Of a DNA stretch of 64,000 bases, positions 33,826 to 42,357 are shown piece by piece. The position numbers were made by a program, and so were the translations under genes. The notes beneath the pieces are model-generated. The model saw only the letters and a list, made by a program, of their open reading frames with translations. It did no database searches and was not told the origin of the DNA. The DNA is from CALBPI01 sp039033995. GTDB lineage: Bacteria; Pseudomonadota; Gammaproteobacteria; Steroidobacterales; Woeseiaceae. The stretch lies in contig JBCCBP010000004.1 of the NCBI GenBank assembly GCA_039033995.1, positions 94,158-158,157 on the forward strand. The letters run 5' to 3'. How positions within the stretch are numbered: the first letter of the stretch is position 1; the number at the start of each line of letters is the position of its first letter.

Positions 33826-35703
33826 ATGACCACCATGAACAGACCTTTTTCCGCCAGGCGAGGCCTCGTGCTGCTAGCCGCGATGCTGTCAGCTTGCGGC
33901 AAGCCGTCCACGACCGAATCTGAACCGCCCGAGGCGCAGGCGTCGGATCGTGCCGCCCTGGTCGCGGCAGAGTCAGCGAAAGCCAACGCATTATTCGATC
34001 GAATTTTTGACGAAGCGGTGAGTCGCAGCCCGACCTACCAAAGTTACCTCGGCATCAAGAACGACTACGACAAGTGGGATGAGCAAACAGATGCACGGGC
34101 CCGCGAGGAACTTGAAATCACGCAGCGCGAGCTCGCAGAGATTCGTGAAACGATCGATGTCGCCTTGCTCGATCCGCAGACGCGTGTCAGCTACGACCTC
34201 GCGGTTGCCGACGCCGAGCGCGATATTGAAGGCTTCAAGTGGCGCCTGCATAACTACCCGGTCAATCAGATGGGGGGTGCTCACTCGCAGGTACCGGCGT
34301 TCCTGATCAATATTCATCGCGTCTCGTCGGTCAGCGATGCAGAAGCGTACATCTCACGCCTGCAGGGCGTGCCCAAGCTATTTGAGCAGACGCTGACGGG
34401 CGTCAAGATGCGTGCCGATCAGGGCATCCTGCCGCCAAAATTCACTTTCAGCCAGGTCGTCGACGCCAGTCGCAATGTGATTTCCGGCGCGCCGTTCGAT
34501 GAGACCGGTACCGATTCGACACTGCTCACCGATTTTCGCGCCAAAGTGAATGCACTGGAGGTGGACGAGGCGGACAAACAAGCGCTGATCGCCTCGGCCG
34601 AGCAGGCTTTGACCGATGCGGTGCTGCCGGCTTACCAGAATTTTATTGCAGAAATTGAGACGCTGGCTGAGACGGCGAATACTGATGACGGTGCGTGGAA
34701 GTTTCCGGACGGTGCGGCGTTTTATGACTTCGCACTGGCGCGAACCACGACGACCGAACTGACCGCCAACGAGATTCATCAAATCGGGCTCAATGAGGTG
34801 GCACGCATCCACGATGAGATGCGCGCGATCATGGCTGACGTTGGATTCAAGGGCACGCTCGGCGAGTTCTTCGAAAAATTGCGTACCGATGAAGCGTTCT
34901 TCTACCAGGACACCGATAAAGGGCGTGAACGTTACATCCGTGAGGCGACGGCCTACATCGATGATATGCGCGATCAACTGGACACGTTGTTCTTGCGCAA
35001 GCCCAAGGCGGATCTGGTCGTCAAACGGGTCGAACCGTTCCGCGAGGCGTCGGCGGGCAAAGCGTTCTATCAGCGACCCGCTGCCGATGGCTCACGTCCG
35101 GGTACTTACTATGTCAATTTGTATCGGATGGCCGATATGCCGATCTATCAGATGCAGGCGCTGGCCTATCATGAAGGTATTCCCGGGCACCACATGCAAC
35201 TCGCCATCGCGCAAGAGCTGGATGGTTTGCCGAAATTCAGGCGTTTTGGCAGCTACACGGCCTACACGGAAGGCTGGGGTCTCTACAGCGAGATCCTGCC
35301 TAAAGATATCGGCGCTTATACGGATCCGTACCAGGACTTCGGACGGCTGGCGATGGAAATCTGGCGTGCGGCGAGACTCGTCGTCGATACCGGTATCCAC
35401 GCCAAGCGCTGGACACGCGAGGAGGCCATTCAATATCTGCTCGACAACACGCCGAACCCGGAAGGGGATGCGATCAAGGCGATAGAGCGCTACATCCTGT
35501 GGCCCAGTCAGGCGACGGCCTACAAGATAGGCATGCTGAAAATCCAGGCTTTGCGCACCGAAGCGGAGCAAGCGCTGGGCGATGATTTCGATATCCGTGA
35601 ATTTCACGATGTGGTGTTGCGTAATGGTCCGGTGCCGCTCGATGTGCTCGAGCGTTTTGTCGAAGACTATGTCGCTGCGGCGTCCGGGGTTGACGAGACC
35701 TGA
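33826..35703 (+). CDS. DUF885 family lipoprotein (putative metallopeptidase)
   Basis: The protein has about 625 residues with a lipoprotein-type signal (RRGLVLLAAMLSACG). The C-terminal half holds the DUF885 zinc motif AYHEGIPGHHMQLA and, 35 residues on, TAYTEGWGLYSEILPKD, an HExxPGH plus Glu arrangement like gluzincin peptidases. The motif RPGTYYVNLYRM is also typical. The natural substrate is unknown and a periplasmic peptidase role is inferred. A second ATG lies three codons downstream (33835). The trp promoter -35 overlaps the last codons of this gene. Confidence 0.88.
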   Translation: MTTMNRPFSARRGLVLLAAMLSACGKPSTTESEPPEAQASDRAALVAAESAKANALFDRIFDEAVSRSPTYQSYLGIKNDYDKWDEQTDARAREELEITQRELAEIRETIDVALLDPQTRVSYDLAVADAERDIEGFKWRLHNYPVNQMGGAHSQVPAFLINIHRVSSVSDAEAYISRLQGVPKLFEQTLTGVKMRADQGILPPKFTFSQVVDASRNVISGAPFDETGTDSTLLTDFRAKVNALEVDEADKQALIASAEQALTDAVLPAYQNFIAEIETLAETANTDDGAWKFPDGAAFYDFALARTTTTELTANEIHQIGLNEVARIHDEMRAIMADVGFKGTLGEFFEKLRTDEAFFYQDTDKGRERYIREATAYIDDMRDQLDTLFLRKPKADLVVKRVEPFREASAGKAFYQRPAADGSRPGTYYVNLYRMADMPIYQMQALAYHEGIPGHHMQLAIAQELDGLPKFRRFGSYTAYTEGWGLYSEILPKDIGAYTDPYQDFGRLAMEIWRAARLVVDTGIHAKRWTREEAIQYLLDNTPNPEGDAIKAIERYILWPSQATAYKIGMLKIQALRTEAEQALGDDFDIREFHDVVLRNGPVPLDVLERFVEDYVAAASGVDET

Positions 35704-35717
35704 GGCTGCGGTAATAC
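35690..35717 (+). promoter_or_regulatory. trp operon promoter
   Basis: TTGACG (35690-35695) and TAATAC (35712-35717) form a sigma-70-like pair with a 16-base spacer, the best promoter match I see in the window. The -35 lies in the final codons of the DUF885 gene. The first purine at the expected distance is the A of the trpL ATG at 35725, seven bases after the -10. Transcription may therefore begin at or within a base or two of that start codon. Confidence 0.72.
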
Positions 35718-35724
35718 TGAGCCC

Positions 35725-35781
35725 ATGACATACGTAGCAGGTCTGACAGCGAAAGCAGTTTGGTGGTGGCGCTCCCGTTAA
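35725..35781 (+). CDS. trpL: trp leader peptide with three consecutive Trp codons
   Basis: The 18-codon ORF encodes MTYVAGLTAKAVWWWRSR, with TGG TGG TGG at 35761-35769 four codons before the stop at 35779-35781. It lies between a promoter and an intrinsic terminator directly upstream of trpE, the layout of a classical ribosome-mediated attenuator. When charged tRNA-Trp is scarce the ribosome stalls on the Trp run, leaves segment 2 free, and transcription continues into trpE. No Shine-Dalgarno sequence precedes the ATG and the promoter places +1 at about the ATG, so the mRNA is probably leaderless. Confidence 0.9.
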   Translation: MTYVAGLTAKAVWWWRSR

Positions 35782-35784
35782 TCC

Positions 35785-35836
35785 GGAGAGGGCTCAACCG
35801 TACGACCTGACGTCACGACAAAACTAACCCGTCTCC
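35785..35836 (+). promoter_or_regulatory. trp antiterminator pairing (segments 2 and 3)
   Basis: GGAGA-GGG at 35785-35792 can pair with CCC-g-TCTCC at 35828-35836 (eight pairs, one bulged G). The second segment is the 5' arm of the terminator, so the two structures exclude each other. CTCC at 35772-35775, inside the leader ORF just after the Trp codons, can pair with GGAG at 35785-35788, giving the weaker 1:2 hairpin expected when the ribosome finishes the peptide. All three pairings needed for attenuation are thus visible. Confidence 0.78.
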
Positions 35837-35860
35837 GCATTAGCGAAGGCGGGTTTTTTT
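35826..35860 (+). terminator. trp attenuator terminator (segment 3:4)
   Basis: The stem AACCCGTCT with AGGCGGGTT (nine pairs including one G-U) continues, after a C-A mismatch, with CGC/GCG around an ATTA loop. It runs into TTTTTTT at 35854-35860. It is 46 bases before the trpE ATG. A transcript from the predicted start that stops here would be about 136 nt long. Confidence 0.92.
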
Positions 35861-35905
35861 ATGTCGGTATTTAGACAACGAGAATAGGGATACTGGACAA
35901 CAACA

Positions 35906-37294
35906 ATGCAGGCACCGTTCGACATCCTGGCGGATCTGGACACACCCGTGTCCGCCTATCTGAAGCTCGCGGATCTGAAGCCACGCTATTTGCTCGAAAG
36001 TGTCGAGCAGGGTCAGCGTCTGGCGCGGTATTCTTTTCTCGGGTTTGGTGATTATCGCGATATCCGTCTGACGTCCGACGGTCTGACGGTAGACGGCGTT
36101 ACACGGGTCAATCCGCCCGATCAAGCGGCGCTGCTGGACGCGCTACGCGACATTCTGGCGGAGGTGCCGCGCCCGACACCGGTGGTGGAAGAGCTTCCGT
36201 TCAGCGGCGGATTAGTGGGCGTTGCAGGCTACGATGTTGTTCGAAGATTTGAGCACCTACCTGATGCACCGCCGCCGGCGCCCGGTATCCCGGAGGCCGC
36301 TTATATGGCCACGGAGTCGTTGCTGGTGTTCGACCATCTGACCCGCCGCATTGCACTGCTGCATTCCGGTTCGGACGAGGCGCGGCTCGCATTGAAAAAG
36401 GCGGTCATAGAACGGCTTCGCGGCGCTGTACCCGAAGGTACCGGACAAGCCGCGCGCTTTTCAGACCCTGTCGGCAGTCTGACAGAAGACGCGTTTTGTG
36501 AACGTGTCGCCGAGGCGCGCGAACACATCGCGGCAGGCAATATCTATCAGATTGTGCTGTCCGTCTGCTTCGAGGGCCAGACCGAGGTCGCGCCGTTTGA
36601 GGTCTATCGGGCGTTGCGCTTGCTGAATCCATCGCCGTACATGTTCTTTTGCGAGTTTGACGATTTTCAAGTGGCGGGTTCATCACCCGAGGCGCTCGTG
36701 CGTCTGAATGGACGGCGGGCTGCCTTGCGACCCATTGCCGGCACGTTGCCGCGTGGCGCAGACGAGGCGGAGGACCAGAGCAATGCGCGCACACTACTTG
36801 CAGATCCGAAGGAACGCGCCGAGCACGTTATGTTGGTCGATCTTGCGCGCAATGATCTCGGCCGCGTCGCAACGCCAGGCAGTGTCGAGGTCGCGCCCTA
36901 CATGTCGATCGAGAAGTACAGCCATGTAATGCATATCGTTAGTGGCGTGCAGGGCGAGGTGGCGCCGGACCGTGACGCGTTCGATTTGTTCGCAGCAGCG
37001 TTCCCGGCAGGGACACTTGTTGGCGCCCCGAAAGTGCGCGCGATGCAGCTGATCGATGGCTTTGAGCCCGTTGGTCGTGGTTTGTACGCTGGCACGGTCG
37101 GCTATTTCGGTTATGACGGTGATATGGATCAGGCCATAACGATCCGCACGATGGTATTCCGTGACGGTCAGTACAGTTTTCAGGCTGGCGCTGGGATCGT
37201 CGCCGATTCGGTGCCCGAAAAAGAATACGCTGAAGTACTCGCCAAGAGCGCGATCTTGCGTCGCGCGATGGCATTGGCGGGGGCTGGTTTATGA
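35906..37294 (+). CDS. trpE: Anthranilate synthase component I
   Basis: This 462-residue enzyme converts chorismate plus ammonia to anthranilate, the first step of tryptophan synthesis. The feedback motif YLLES is at residues 28-32. The chorismate-binding domain has IAAGNIYQIVLS, FQVAGSSPEALVRL, LRPIAGTLPRGA, AEHVMLVDLARNDLGRV, HIVSGVQGEV and FPAGTLVGAPKVRAM. It ends in a 4-base overlap with trpG, its glutaminase partner. The ribosome-binding site is weak (GGA about 12 bases upstream). Confidence 0.96.
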   Translation: MQAPFDILADLDTPVSAYLKLADLKPRYLLESVEQGQRLARYSFLGFGDYRDIRLTSDGLTVDGVTRVNPPDQAALLDALRDILAEVPRPTPVVEELPFSGGLVGVAGYDVVRRFEHLPDAPPPAPGIPEAAYMATESLLVFDHLTRRIALLHSGSDEARLALKKAVIERLRGAVPEGTGQAARFSDPVGSLTEDAFCERVAEAREHIAAGNIYQIVLSVCFEGQTEVAPFEVYRALRLLNPSPYMFFCEFDDFQVAGSSPEALVRLNGRRAALRPIAGTLPRGADEAEDQSNARTLLADPKERAEHVMLVDLARNDLGRVATPGSVEVAPYMSIEKYSHVMHIVSGVQGEVAPDRDAFDLFAAAFPAGTLVGAPKVRAMQLIDGFEPVGRGLYAGTVGYFGYDGDMDQAITIRTMVFRDGQYSFQAGAGIVADSVPEKEYAEVLAKSAILRRAMALAGAGL

Positions 37295-37896
37295 GTGCGC
37301 CACAGACTTTTGATCATTGCCGTTTGTTGATGATCGACAATTATGATTCGTTCACTTACAACCTCGTTCAGGCGTTCGCCGCGCTGGGTGCCGAGCTGCT
37401 TGTGTATCGCAACGACAAGTTGCGAGTGGATGAGGCGATCGCGCTGGATCCAAGCCATGTGGTGATTTCTCCGGGGCCCGGTCGGCCGGACGAGGCGGGA
37501 CAATCGCTGGCAATGATCGAGGCTTTTGCGGGCCGACGCCCGCTGCTCGGCGTCTGTCTCGGACACCAGAGCATCGTGCAGCATTTTGGCGGACAGATCG
37601 TACGAGAGCAGCGCTTGATGCACGGCAAGACGTCCGATATTGAGCATGATGGCGAGGGTGTTTTTGTCGATTTGCCAGAACCGATGCAGGTTGGTCGATA
37701 TCATTCGCTGGCCGCAGCAGCGGACGCGATACCGGATTGTTTACGAGTGACCGCCAGAACCGCACGCGGCGAGATCATGGGTGTGCGACATCGGGAGTTA
37801 CCCATCGAAGGCGTCCAGTTCCATCCGGAAAGCGTGTTGACGCCGCAAGGCAATACGTTGATGGCCAATTTTCTGCGTTTTGGAGCCGCACCATGA
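37291..37896 (+). CDS. trpG: Anthranilate synthase component II (glutamine amidotransferase)
   Basis: This 201-residue class I glutaminase has the oxyanion motif ISPGPGRPDEAG, nucleophile Cys89 (LGVCLGHQ) and His178/Glu180 (VQFHPES). It starts LLMIDNYDSFTYNLVQ. It is a stand-alone protein, not fused to trpD as in E. coli. It could also serve p-aminobenzoate synthase, as shared TrpG/PabA proteins do, but the location points to tryptophan. Four-base overlaps join it to trpE and trpD. Confidence 0.96.
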   Translation: MSAPQTFDHCRLLMIDNYDSFTYNLVQAFAALGAELLVYRNDKLRVDEAIALDPSHVVISPGPGRPDEAGQSLAMIEAFAGRRPLLGVCLGHQSIVQHFGGQIVREQRLMHGKTSDIEHDGEGVFVDLPEPMQVGRYHSLAAAADAIPDCLRVTARTARGEIMGVRHRELPIEGVQFHPESVLTPQGNTLMANFLRFGAAP

Positions 37897-38915
37897 AAGA
37901 CTCGATCAGTGGGCTACTGGAAACGGTGCTACGTGGCGAGCATCTCAGCGAAGATCAGGCAGGACAGATCATGCGGGCGCTGGCCGACGATGCGCTCGAG
38001 CCCGCGATGGCAGGTGCCATGCTCGCGGCATTGAGGGCAAAAGGCGAGACAGCCGATGAGGTGCGTGGGTTTGCACGAGTGATGCGAGAGCGCGCGATTC
38101 GCCCGGCCATTGCGCCGGACCTGCCGACCGTCGATGCGGTGGGCACGGGTGGCGACGGGTCAGGCAGTTACAACCTGTCGACCGGCACGGGTTTGTTGGC
38201 CGCCGCCGCAGGCGCGCAGGTGGTCAAACATGGCAATCGGTCCGTCTCCAGCAAGTCCGGGAGTGCCGACATGTTGGAGTGCCTGGGCCTTAAACTGCCA
38301 CTTGACGCCGAGGCTGCGGGCGAGTGCCTGACGGCAACCGGTTTTACTTTTCTGTTTGCGCCTGCCTACCACCCAGCCATGAAATCCGTTGTGCCGGTCC
38401 GTCAGGCAATGGGTGTGCGCACCGTGTTCAATATTCTGGGTCCTCTGACTAATCCGGCAGCACCGCCGTATCAGGTGATCGGTGCGTTTAGTACGGTCGT
38501 GGCGAAATTGATGGCCGAAGCGCTGGCGGGTTTGCCGATTCGGCGCGCCCTGGTCGTGCATGGTGACAACGGATGGGACGAGGCAACACCGGTCTCGCCC
38601 TTCACGCTGTTCGACGTCACGCCGGGCAATGTATCCGTCTCAGTGCGGAGCCATGAAGACTACGGTCTGCCACCCTGCAACGCAGAGGATCTGGCTGGCG
38701 GCGATGCCGCGCATAATGCGCATGCGCTGCGCGCCGTGTTTACTGGCGACGATCAAGGTGCGCACCGGCATGCGTTGTTGATGGGCACGTCGCTGGTGCT
38801 CGAGTCGGCGGGTCTGGTCGACAACCCGATGGCAGGTGTGTCCCGGGCGGCTGCCGCCATCGACGATGGGCGAGCGGCTGCATTGCTAGAGCAATTGGTA
38901 ACGATCTCGTCATGA
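37893..38915 (+). CDS. trpD: Anthranilate phosphoribosyltransferase
   Basis: This 340-residue enzyme transfers phosphoribose from PRPP to anthranilate. Motifs are VDAVGTGGDGSGSYNLST (PRPP diphosphate loop), KHGNRSVSSKSGSADMLE (anthranilate and magnesium site), RTVFNILGPLTNPA and VVHGDNGWDE. In the last motif the usual VHG-x-DGLDE reads VHGDNGWDE, a modest deviation. The ATG at 37893 overlaps the trpG stop by four bases; the open frame upstream is not coding. Confidence 0.95.
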   Translation: MKDSISGLLETVLRGEHLSEDQAGQIMRALADDALEPAMAGAMLAALRAKGETADEVRGFARVMRERAIRPAIAPDLPTVDAVGTGGDGSGSYNLSTGTGLLAAAAGAQVVKHGNRSVSSKSGSADMLECLGLKLPLDAEAAGECLTATGFTFLFAPAYHPAMKSVVPVRQAMGVRTVFNILGPLTNPAAPPYQVIGAFSTVVAKLMAEALAGLPIRRALVVHGDNGWDEATPVSPFTLFDVTPGNVSVSVRSHEDYGLPPCNAEDLAGGDAAHNAHALRAVFTGDDQGAHRHALLMGTSLVLESAGLVDNPMAGVSRAAAAIDDGRAAALLEQLVTISS

Positions 38916-39736
38916 GTGATTTTCTGAATGACATGGCCGCGAACAGCCGTGATCGCGCAGCGAGCGCGATGCAGCAACGCGGCGAAGACGCGTTATGGTC
39001 GCTGGTGGAGTCGTGTAGTGCTGCACCCGCGCTATTGCTGCGACACCCGTTTGAGGTCATCGCAGAAATCAAAGGTACGTCGCCGGCAGAGGGTGCGTTG
39101 GCCGACCACGCCACACTCGATCGCGCCGGGCTGGCGCGGCAGTACGCGGCGGCTGGTGCGTGCGCGGTATCGGTGCTCACTGAACCATCGCGGTTCGACG
39201 GCAGCCTTGAGCATCTGGCGGAAGTGGCTCAGGTACTGGCGCCATCCAGCGTGCCGGTGATGCGCAAAGACTTCATTACAAGCCCCTACCAACTACTGGA
39301 AGCGCGTGTGGCCGGCGCCGGCGGCGTGCTGCTGATCATCGCGATGCTGGACGACATGACATTGATGGAATGTCTGCAACGGGCATCCGCGTTACGTTTG
39401 TTCGTTTTGCTCGAGTGTTTTGACGAGGATGATATCGCCCGCAGCAAGCGACTACTGAAGCTTCCGGCGGCGCAACAGCTCGCGGCCAGCCGGCAGCTGC
39501 TGGTTGGCGTGAACACGCGCGACTTACGCACGTTGGCGGTCGACGCGACGCGCCTTGAGCGGCTGGCACCATTGCTGCCCGACGACATCCCATTGGTCGC
39601 AGAGAGCGGCTTGAAAACACCCGACGATGTGGCGCGTGCTGCGGCGCTCGGTTATCGCGTTGCGTTGGTGGGCACGGCACTGATGCGGGCCGACGATCCC
39701 GCCGGACTCATCGCGAGGTTTCGATCAGCCGCATGA
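38912..39736 (+). CDS. trpC: Indole-3-glycerol phosphate synthase
   Basis: This 274-residue TIM barrel closes the indole ring. Catalytic motifs are FEVIAEIKGTSPAEG (Glu and Lys; consensus K-x-x-SPS, here SPA), SVLTEPSRFDGS, VMRKDFITSPYQLLEARVAGA (catalytic Lys), VGVNTRDLRTL (usually NNRDL) and VAESGL. The small departures from consensus leave the charged catalytic residues intact. Unlike E. coli, it is not fused to trpF. Four-base overlaps link it to trpD and trpF. Confidence 0.95.
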   Translation: MSDFLNDMAANSRDRAASAMQQRGEDALWSLVESCSAAPALLLRHPFEVIAEIKGTSPAEGALADHATLDRAGLARQYAAAGACAVSVLTEPSRFDGSLEHLAEVAQVLAPSSVPVMRKDFITSPYQLLEARVAGAGGVLLIIAMLDDMTLMECLQRASALRLFVLLECFDEDDIARSKRLLKLPAAQQLAASRQLLVGVNTRDLRTLAVDATRLERLAPLLPDDIPLVAESGLKTPDDVARAAALGYRVALVGTALMRADDPAGLIARFRSAA

Positions 39737-40350
39737 GGGCCTCGGTGAAAATCTGTGGACTGACGACGCCAGAAGCAGTAGCGGCTGCGGTAGAGGCCGG
39801 GGCGGATGCCGTTGGTTTTGTCTTTGCGCCATCACCGCGCGAGGTCACCATCGCGGATGCCATACTGCTGGCAGGGGTCGCACGTGGTCAGGCTAAAGTC
39901 GTCGCGGTGATGCGCCATCCGACGCCAGCGCTGGCGGCTGAGGTGCAGGCCAGGCTACAACCGGATTGGTTGCAGACCGATGCGGCAGACTTCGATACGT
40001 TCGATGTAATGCCCGGAGTTTCTGCTTTACCGGTATTCCGCGATGGGCATACGCTGCAACCCGATGATCTGCCGACAAGACTGCTCTACGAAGGCCGCGA
40101 CAGCGGTCGCGGCGAAACGGCGGACTGGCACACAGCGCGCGCAGTTGCCGACGGTCGACAGCTCATACTTGCCGGTGGGTTGGCCATCGACAATGTGGCC
40201 GCGGCTATCCGCGCTGTCCGGCCGTGGGGTGTCGATGTCTCCAGCGGGGTAGAAGACACACCGGGCGTCAAGAACCTGAACAAAATTGCTTGCTTCATCG
40301 ATGCAGCGCGAACGGCGTTTGCAGACCTTCAAACAGAGAAAAACCAATGA
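39733..40350 (+). CDS. trpF: Phosphoribosylanthranilate isomerase, divergent active site
   Basis: This 205-residue protein fits TrpF by operon position, by KICGLTTPEAVAAAVEAGADAVGF (general-base Cys in KICG), by the phosphate-binding LAGGLAIDNVAAAIRA and by GVDVSSGVED. Two usual motifs differ. The QLHG segment reads LQTDAADFD. The LLD...GGSG segment with the general-acid Asp reads LLYEGRDSGRGETADW, placing Tyr-Glu where Asp is expected. A neighbouring Glu may serve as acid. It seems to be a distinct TrpF subgroup rather than a dead copy, since no other trpF is present. Confidence 0.88.
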   Translation: MRASVKICGLTTPEAVAAAVEAGADAVGFVFAPSPREVTIADAILLAGVARGQAKVVAVMRHPTPALAAEVQARLQPDWLQTDAADFDTFDVMPGVSALPVFRDGHTLQPDDLPTRLLYEGRDSGRGETADWHTARAVADGRQLILAGGLAIDNVAAAIRAVRPWGVDVSSGVEDTPGVKNLNKIACFIDAARTAFADLQTEKNQ

Positions 40351-41603
40351 GTATGACTTTCACGGATTCCGAAAAACGTGATCTGCTGGCCGAGCTTCTG
40401 GCTGGCCAGTTGCCGGACCAGCGAGGACGCTTTGGCCCATTCGGCGGGCGTTATGTACCGGAGACCCTGGTACCCGCGCTGGATCGATTGGAACAGGGTG
40501 TCCGCGAGCACCTGCCCGATCCTGATTTCCAGGCAGAATTCACCCGTCAGTTGACGGAGTGGGTCGGGCGCCCGACAGCCTTGACGCACGCGCCGGGACT
40601 CAGCCGTGCCTGGGGTGCGGATGTCTGGTTGAAGCGTGAGGATCTCGCGCATACCGGCGCTCACAAGATCAACAACGCGATCGGTCAGGCGCTGCTTGCG
40701 AAGCGACTGGGCGTCAAGCGGATCGTGGCCGAGACCGGCGCCGGTCAACACGGTGTCGCGTCGGCGGCAGCCTGTGCGCGCGTCGGGTTGCCATGTACCG
40801 TGTACATGGGGGCAGTCGACATCGATCGGCAGGCACCGAATGTGGACCGGATGCGTCGCCTCGGTGCCAAAGTCGTCGCCGTCGAATCGGGGGATAAAAC
40901 TCTGCGCGCGGCGATCGATGAGGCGCTTCGCGATTGGGTCTCCGACCCCAACGATACCTATTATCTGCTCGGGTCAGCGGTCGGGCCGCATCCTTACCCG
41001 TATCTTGTGCGAGAGCTGCATCGCTGCATCGGCGATGAGGCCCGCACGCAGATGCTCGAGCGCACCGGTAAGCTGCCAGACGCCGTTTTCGCCTGCGTGG
41101 GAGGTGGCTCCAACGCGATTGGTTTGTTCCATGCGTTTCTGGCCGACACCGATGTCGCTATTATCGGCGTCGAGGCGGGTGGCAGCGGCAGTGGTCTTGG
41201 TCAGAATGCTGCGACACTGGCCACCGGTACGCCGGGCGTGTTGCAGGGCAGTTATACAATGATCCTGCAGAACCCGGATGGCCAGGTGCAGGAGACTCAG
41301 TCGGTCTCTGCCGGGTTGGATTATTCCGGTGTCGGACCAGAGCATGCATTTTTACAAGCGGTCGGGCGCGTCCAGTACATTGCGGCCGGCGACGCCGATG
41401 CGCTCGACGCACTGGACGAATGTTGTGCTGAAGAAGGTATTCTGACAGCGTTGGAGACGGCCCATGCTTTCGCGGGTGCCCGCGACTGGGCTCGCGCTAA
41501 CCCGGGCAAAACTGTGTTGATCGGCAATTCAGGGCGTGGTGATAAGGATATGCCAACGTTGACGCAGCACCCGACGAAGAGGACACACAATGCAGGCGCA
41601 TGA
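40347..41603 (+). CDS. trpB: Tryptophan synthase beta chain
   Basis: This 418-residue PLP enzyme condenses indole with serine. Marks are GRFGPFGGRYVPETL, LKREDLAHTGAHKINNA with the PLP Lys107, AETGAGQHGVASA, YMGAVDIDRQAPNVDRM, FACVGGGSNAIG, LDYSGVGPEHA and NSGRGDKDM. The ATG at 40347 overlaps the trpF stop by four bases. The last 14 bases overlap trpA. It is the canonical TrpB1 type that channels indole from TrpA. Confidence 0.97.
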   Translation: MSMTFTDSEKRDLLAELLAGQLPDQRGRFGPFGGRYVPETLVPALDRLEQGVREHLPDPDFQAEFTRQLTEWVGRPTALTHAPGLSRAWGADVWLKREDLAHTGAHKINNAIGQALLAKRLGVKRIVAETGAGQHGVASAAACARVGLPCTVYMGAVDIDRQAPNVDRMRRLGAKVVAVESGDKTLRAAIDEALRDWVSDPNDTYYLLGSAVGPHPYPYLVRELHRCIGDEARTQMLERTGKLPDAVFACVGGGSNAIGLFHAFLADTDVAIIGVEAGGSGSGLGQNAATLATGTPGVLQGSYTMILQNPDGQVQETQSVSAGLDYSGVGPEHAFLQAVGRVQYIAAGDADALDALDECCAEEGILTALETAHAFAGARDWARANPGKTVLIGNSGRGDKDMPTLTQHPTKRTHNAGA

Positions 41604-42357
41604 ACGCATCACCCAATCAATCCGCAGCGCGGCACAACGCGGGGGCGCGCTCGTGCCGTTCCTCACGGCCGGCTACCCGATACGTGACGAGTTTGTTGAT
41701 CGGCTGCGAGAGATCGCACCATCGGCAGATGTGATTGAGGTCGGCGTGCCGTTTTCCGATCCGATGGCGGACGGCATGACCATTCAGCGCTCCAGCCATC
41801 AGGCCATCGAAAACGGGGTCACGCTGCGCTGGATCCTGCAGCAGCTAAGCGACGTTAAGGCGGATCTGGATACACCGATCGTGCTGATGTCTTATTTGAA
41901 CCCCATGCTGGCCTATGACCTCGACGACCTGGCTCGCGACGCGCTTGAGGCCGGCGTGTGTGGATTTATCGTGCCCGACCTGCCATTTGAGGAATCTGCG
42001 CCAGTGCGCGATGCGTTGGACGAGGCCGGTATTGGTTTGATCCAGCTGGTGACGCCGGCGACACCACCGGCACGCATCGCGACCTTGTGTGCCGAGAGTC
42101 GTGGCTTTGTCTATGCGGTCACCGTGACGGGCATCACCGGTGGTCAGACCGGATTGCCTGCCGAGGTCAGCGACTATCTGCAACGTGTCAGAGACGTCTC
42201 ACCGCTGCCGGTCTGCGCCGGTTTCGGTATTCGCAGTCAGGCTGACGTCGCTCGGATCAATGCCTGCGCGGATGGTGCGATCGTCGGCTCGGCGCTGGTG
42301 GAAGTACTGGAGCAACGAGGTGACGCTGGCGCGTTTGTCGCTGGCCTGCGAGGCTGA
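41590..42357 (+). CDS. trpA: Tryptophan synthase alpha chain
   Basis: This 255-residue TIM barrel releases indole from indole-3-glycerol phosphate. Catalytic Glu and Asp are in VIEVGVPFSDPMADGMTIQ (consensus ADGP, here ADGM). Further motifs are VLMSYLNPMLAYDLDDLARDA, GVCGFIVPDLPFEE, VTPATPPARIATL, VTGITGGQTGLP, VCAGFGIRSQADVA and GAIVGSALVE. At 255 residues it is slightly short of the usual 265-270. TGATG joins it to the DUF2007 gene. Confidence 0.95.
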   Translation: MQAHERITQSIRSAAQRGGALVPFLTAGYPIRDEFVDRLREIAPSADVIEVGVPFSDPMADGMTIQRSSHQAIENGVTLRWILQQLSDVKADLDTPIVLMSYLNPMLAYDLDDLARDALEAGVCGFIVPDLPFEESAPVRDALDEAGIGLIQLVTPATPPARIATLCAESRGFVYAVTVTGITGGQTGLPAEVSDYLQRVRDVSPLPVCAGFGIRSQADVARINACADGAIVGSALVEVLEQRGDAGAFVAGLRG

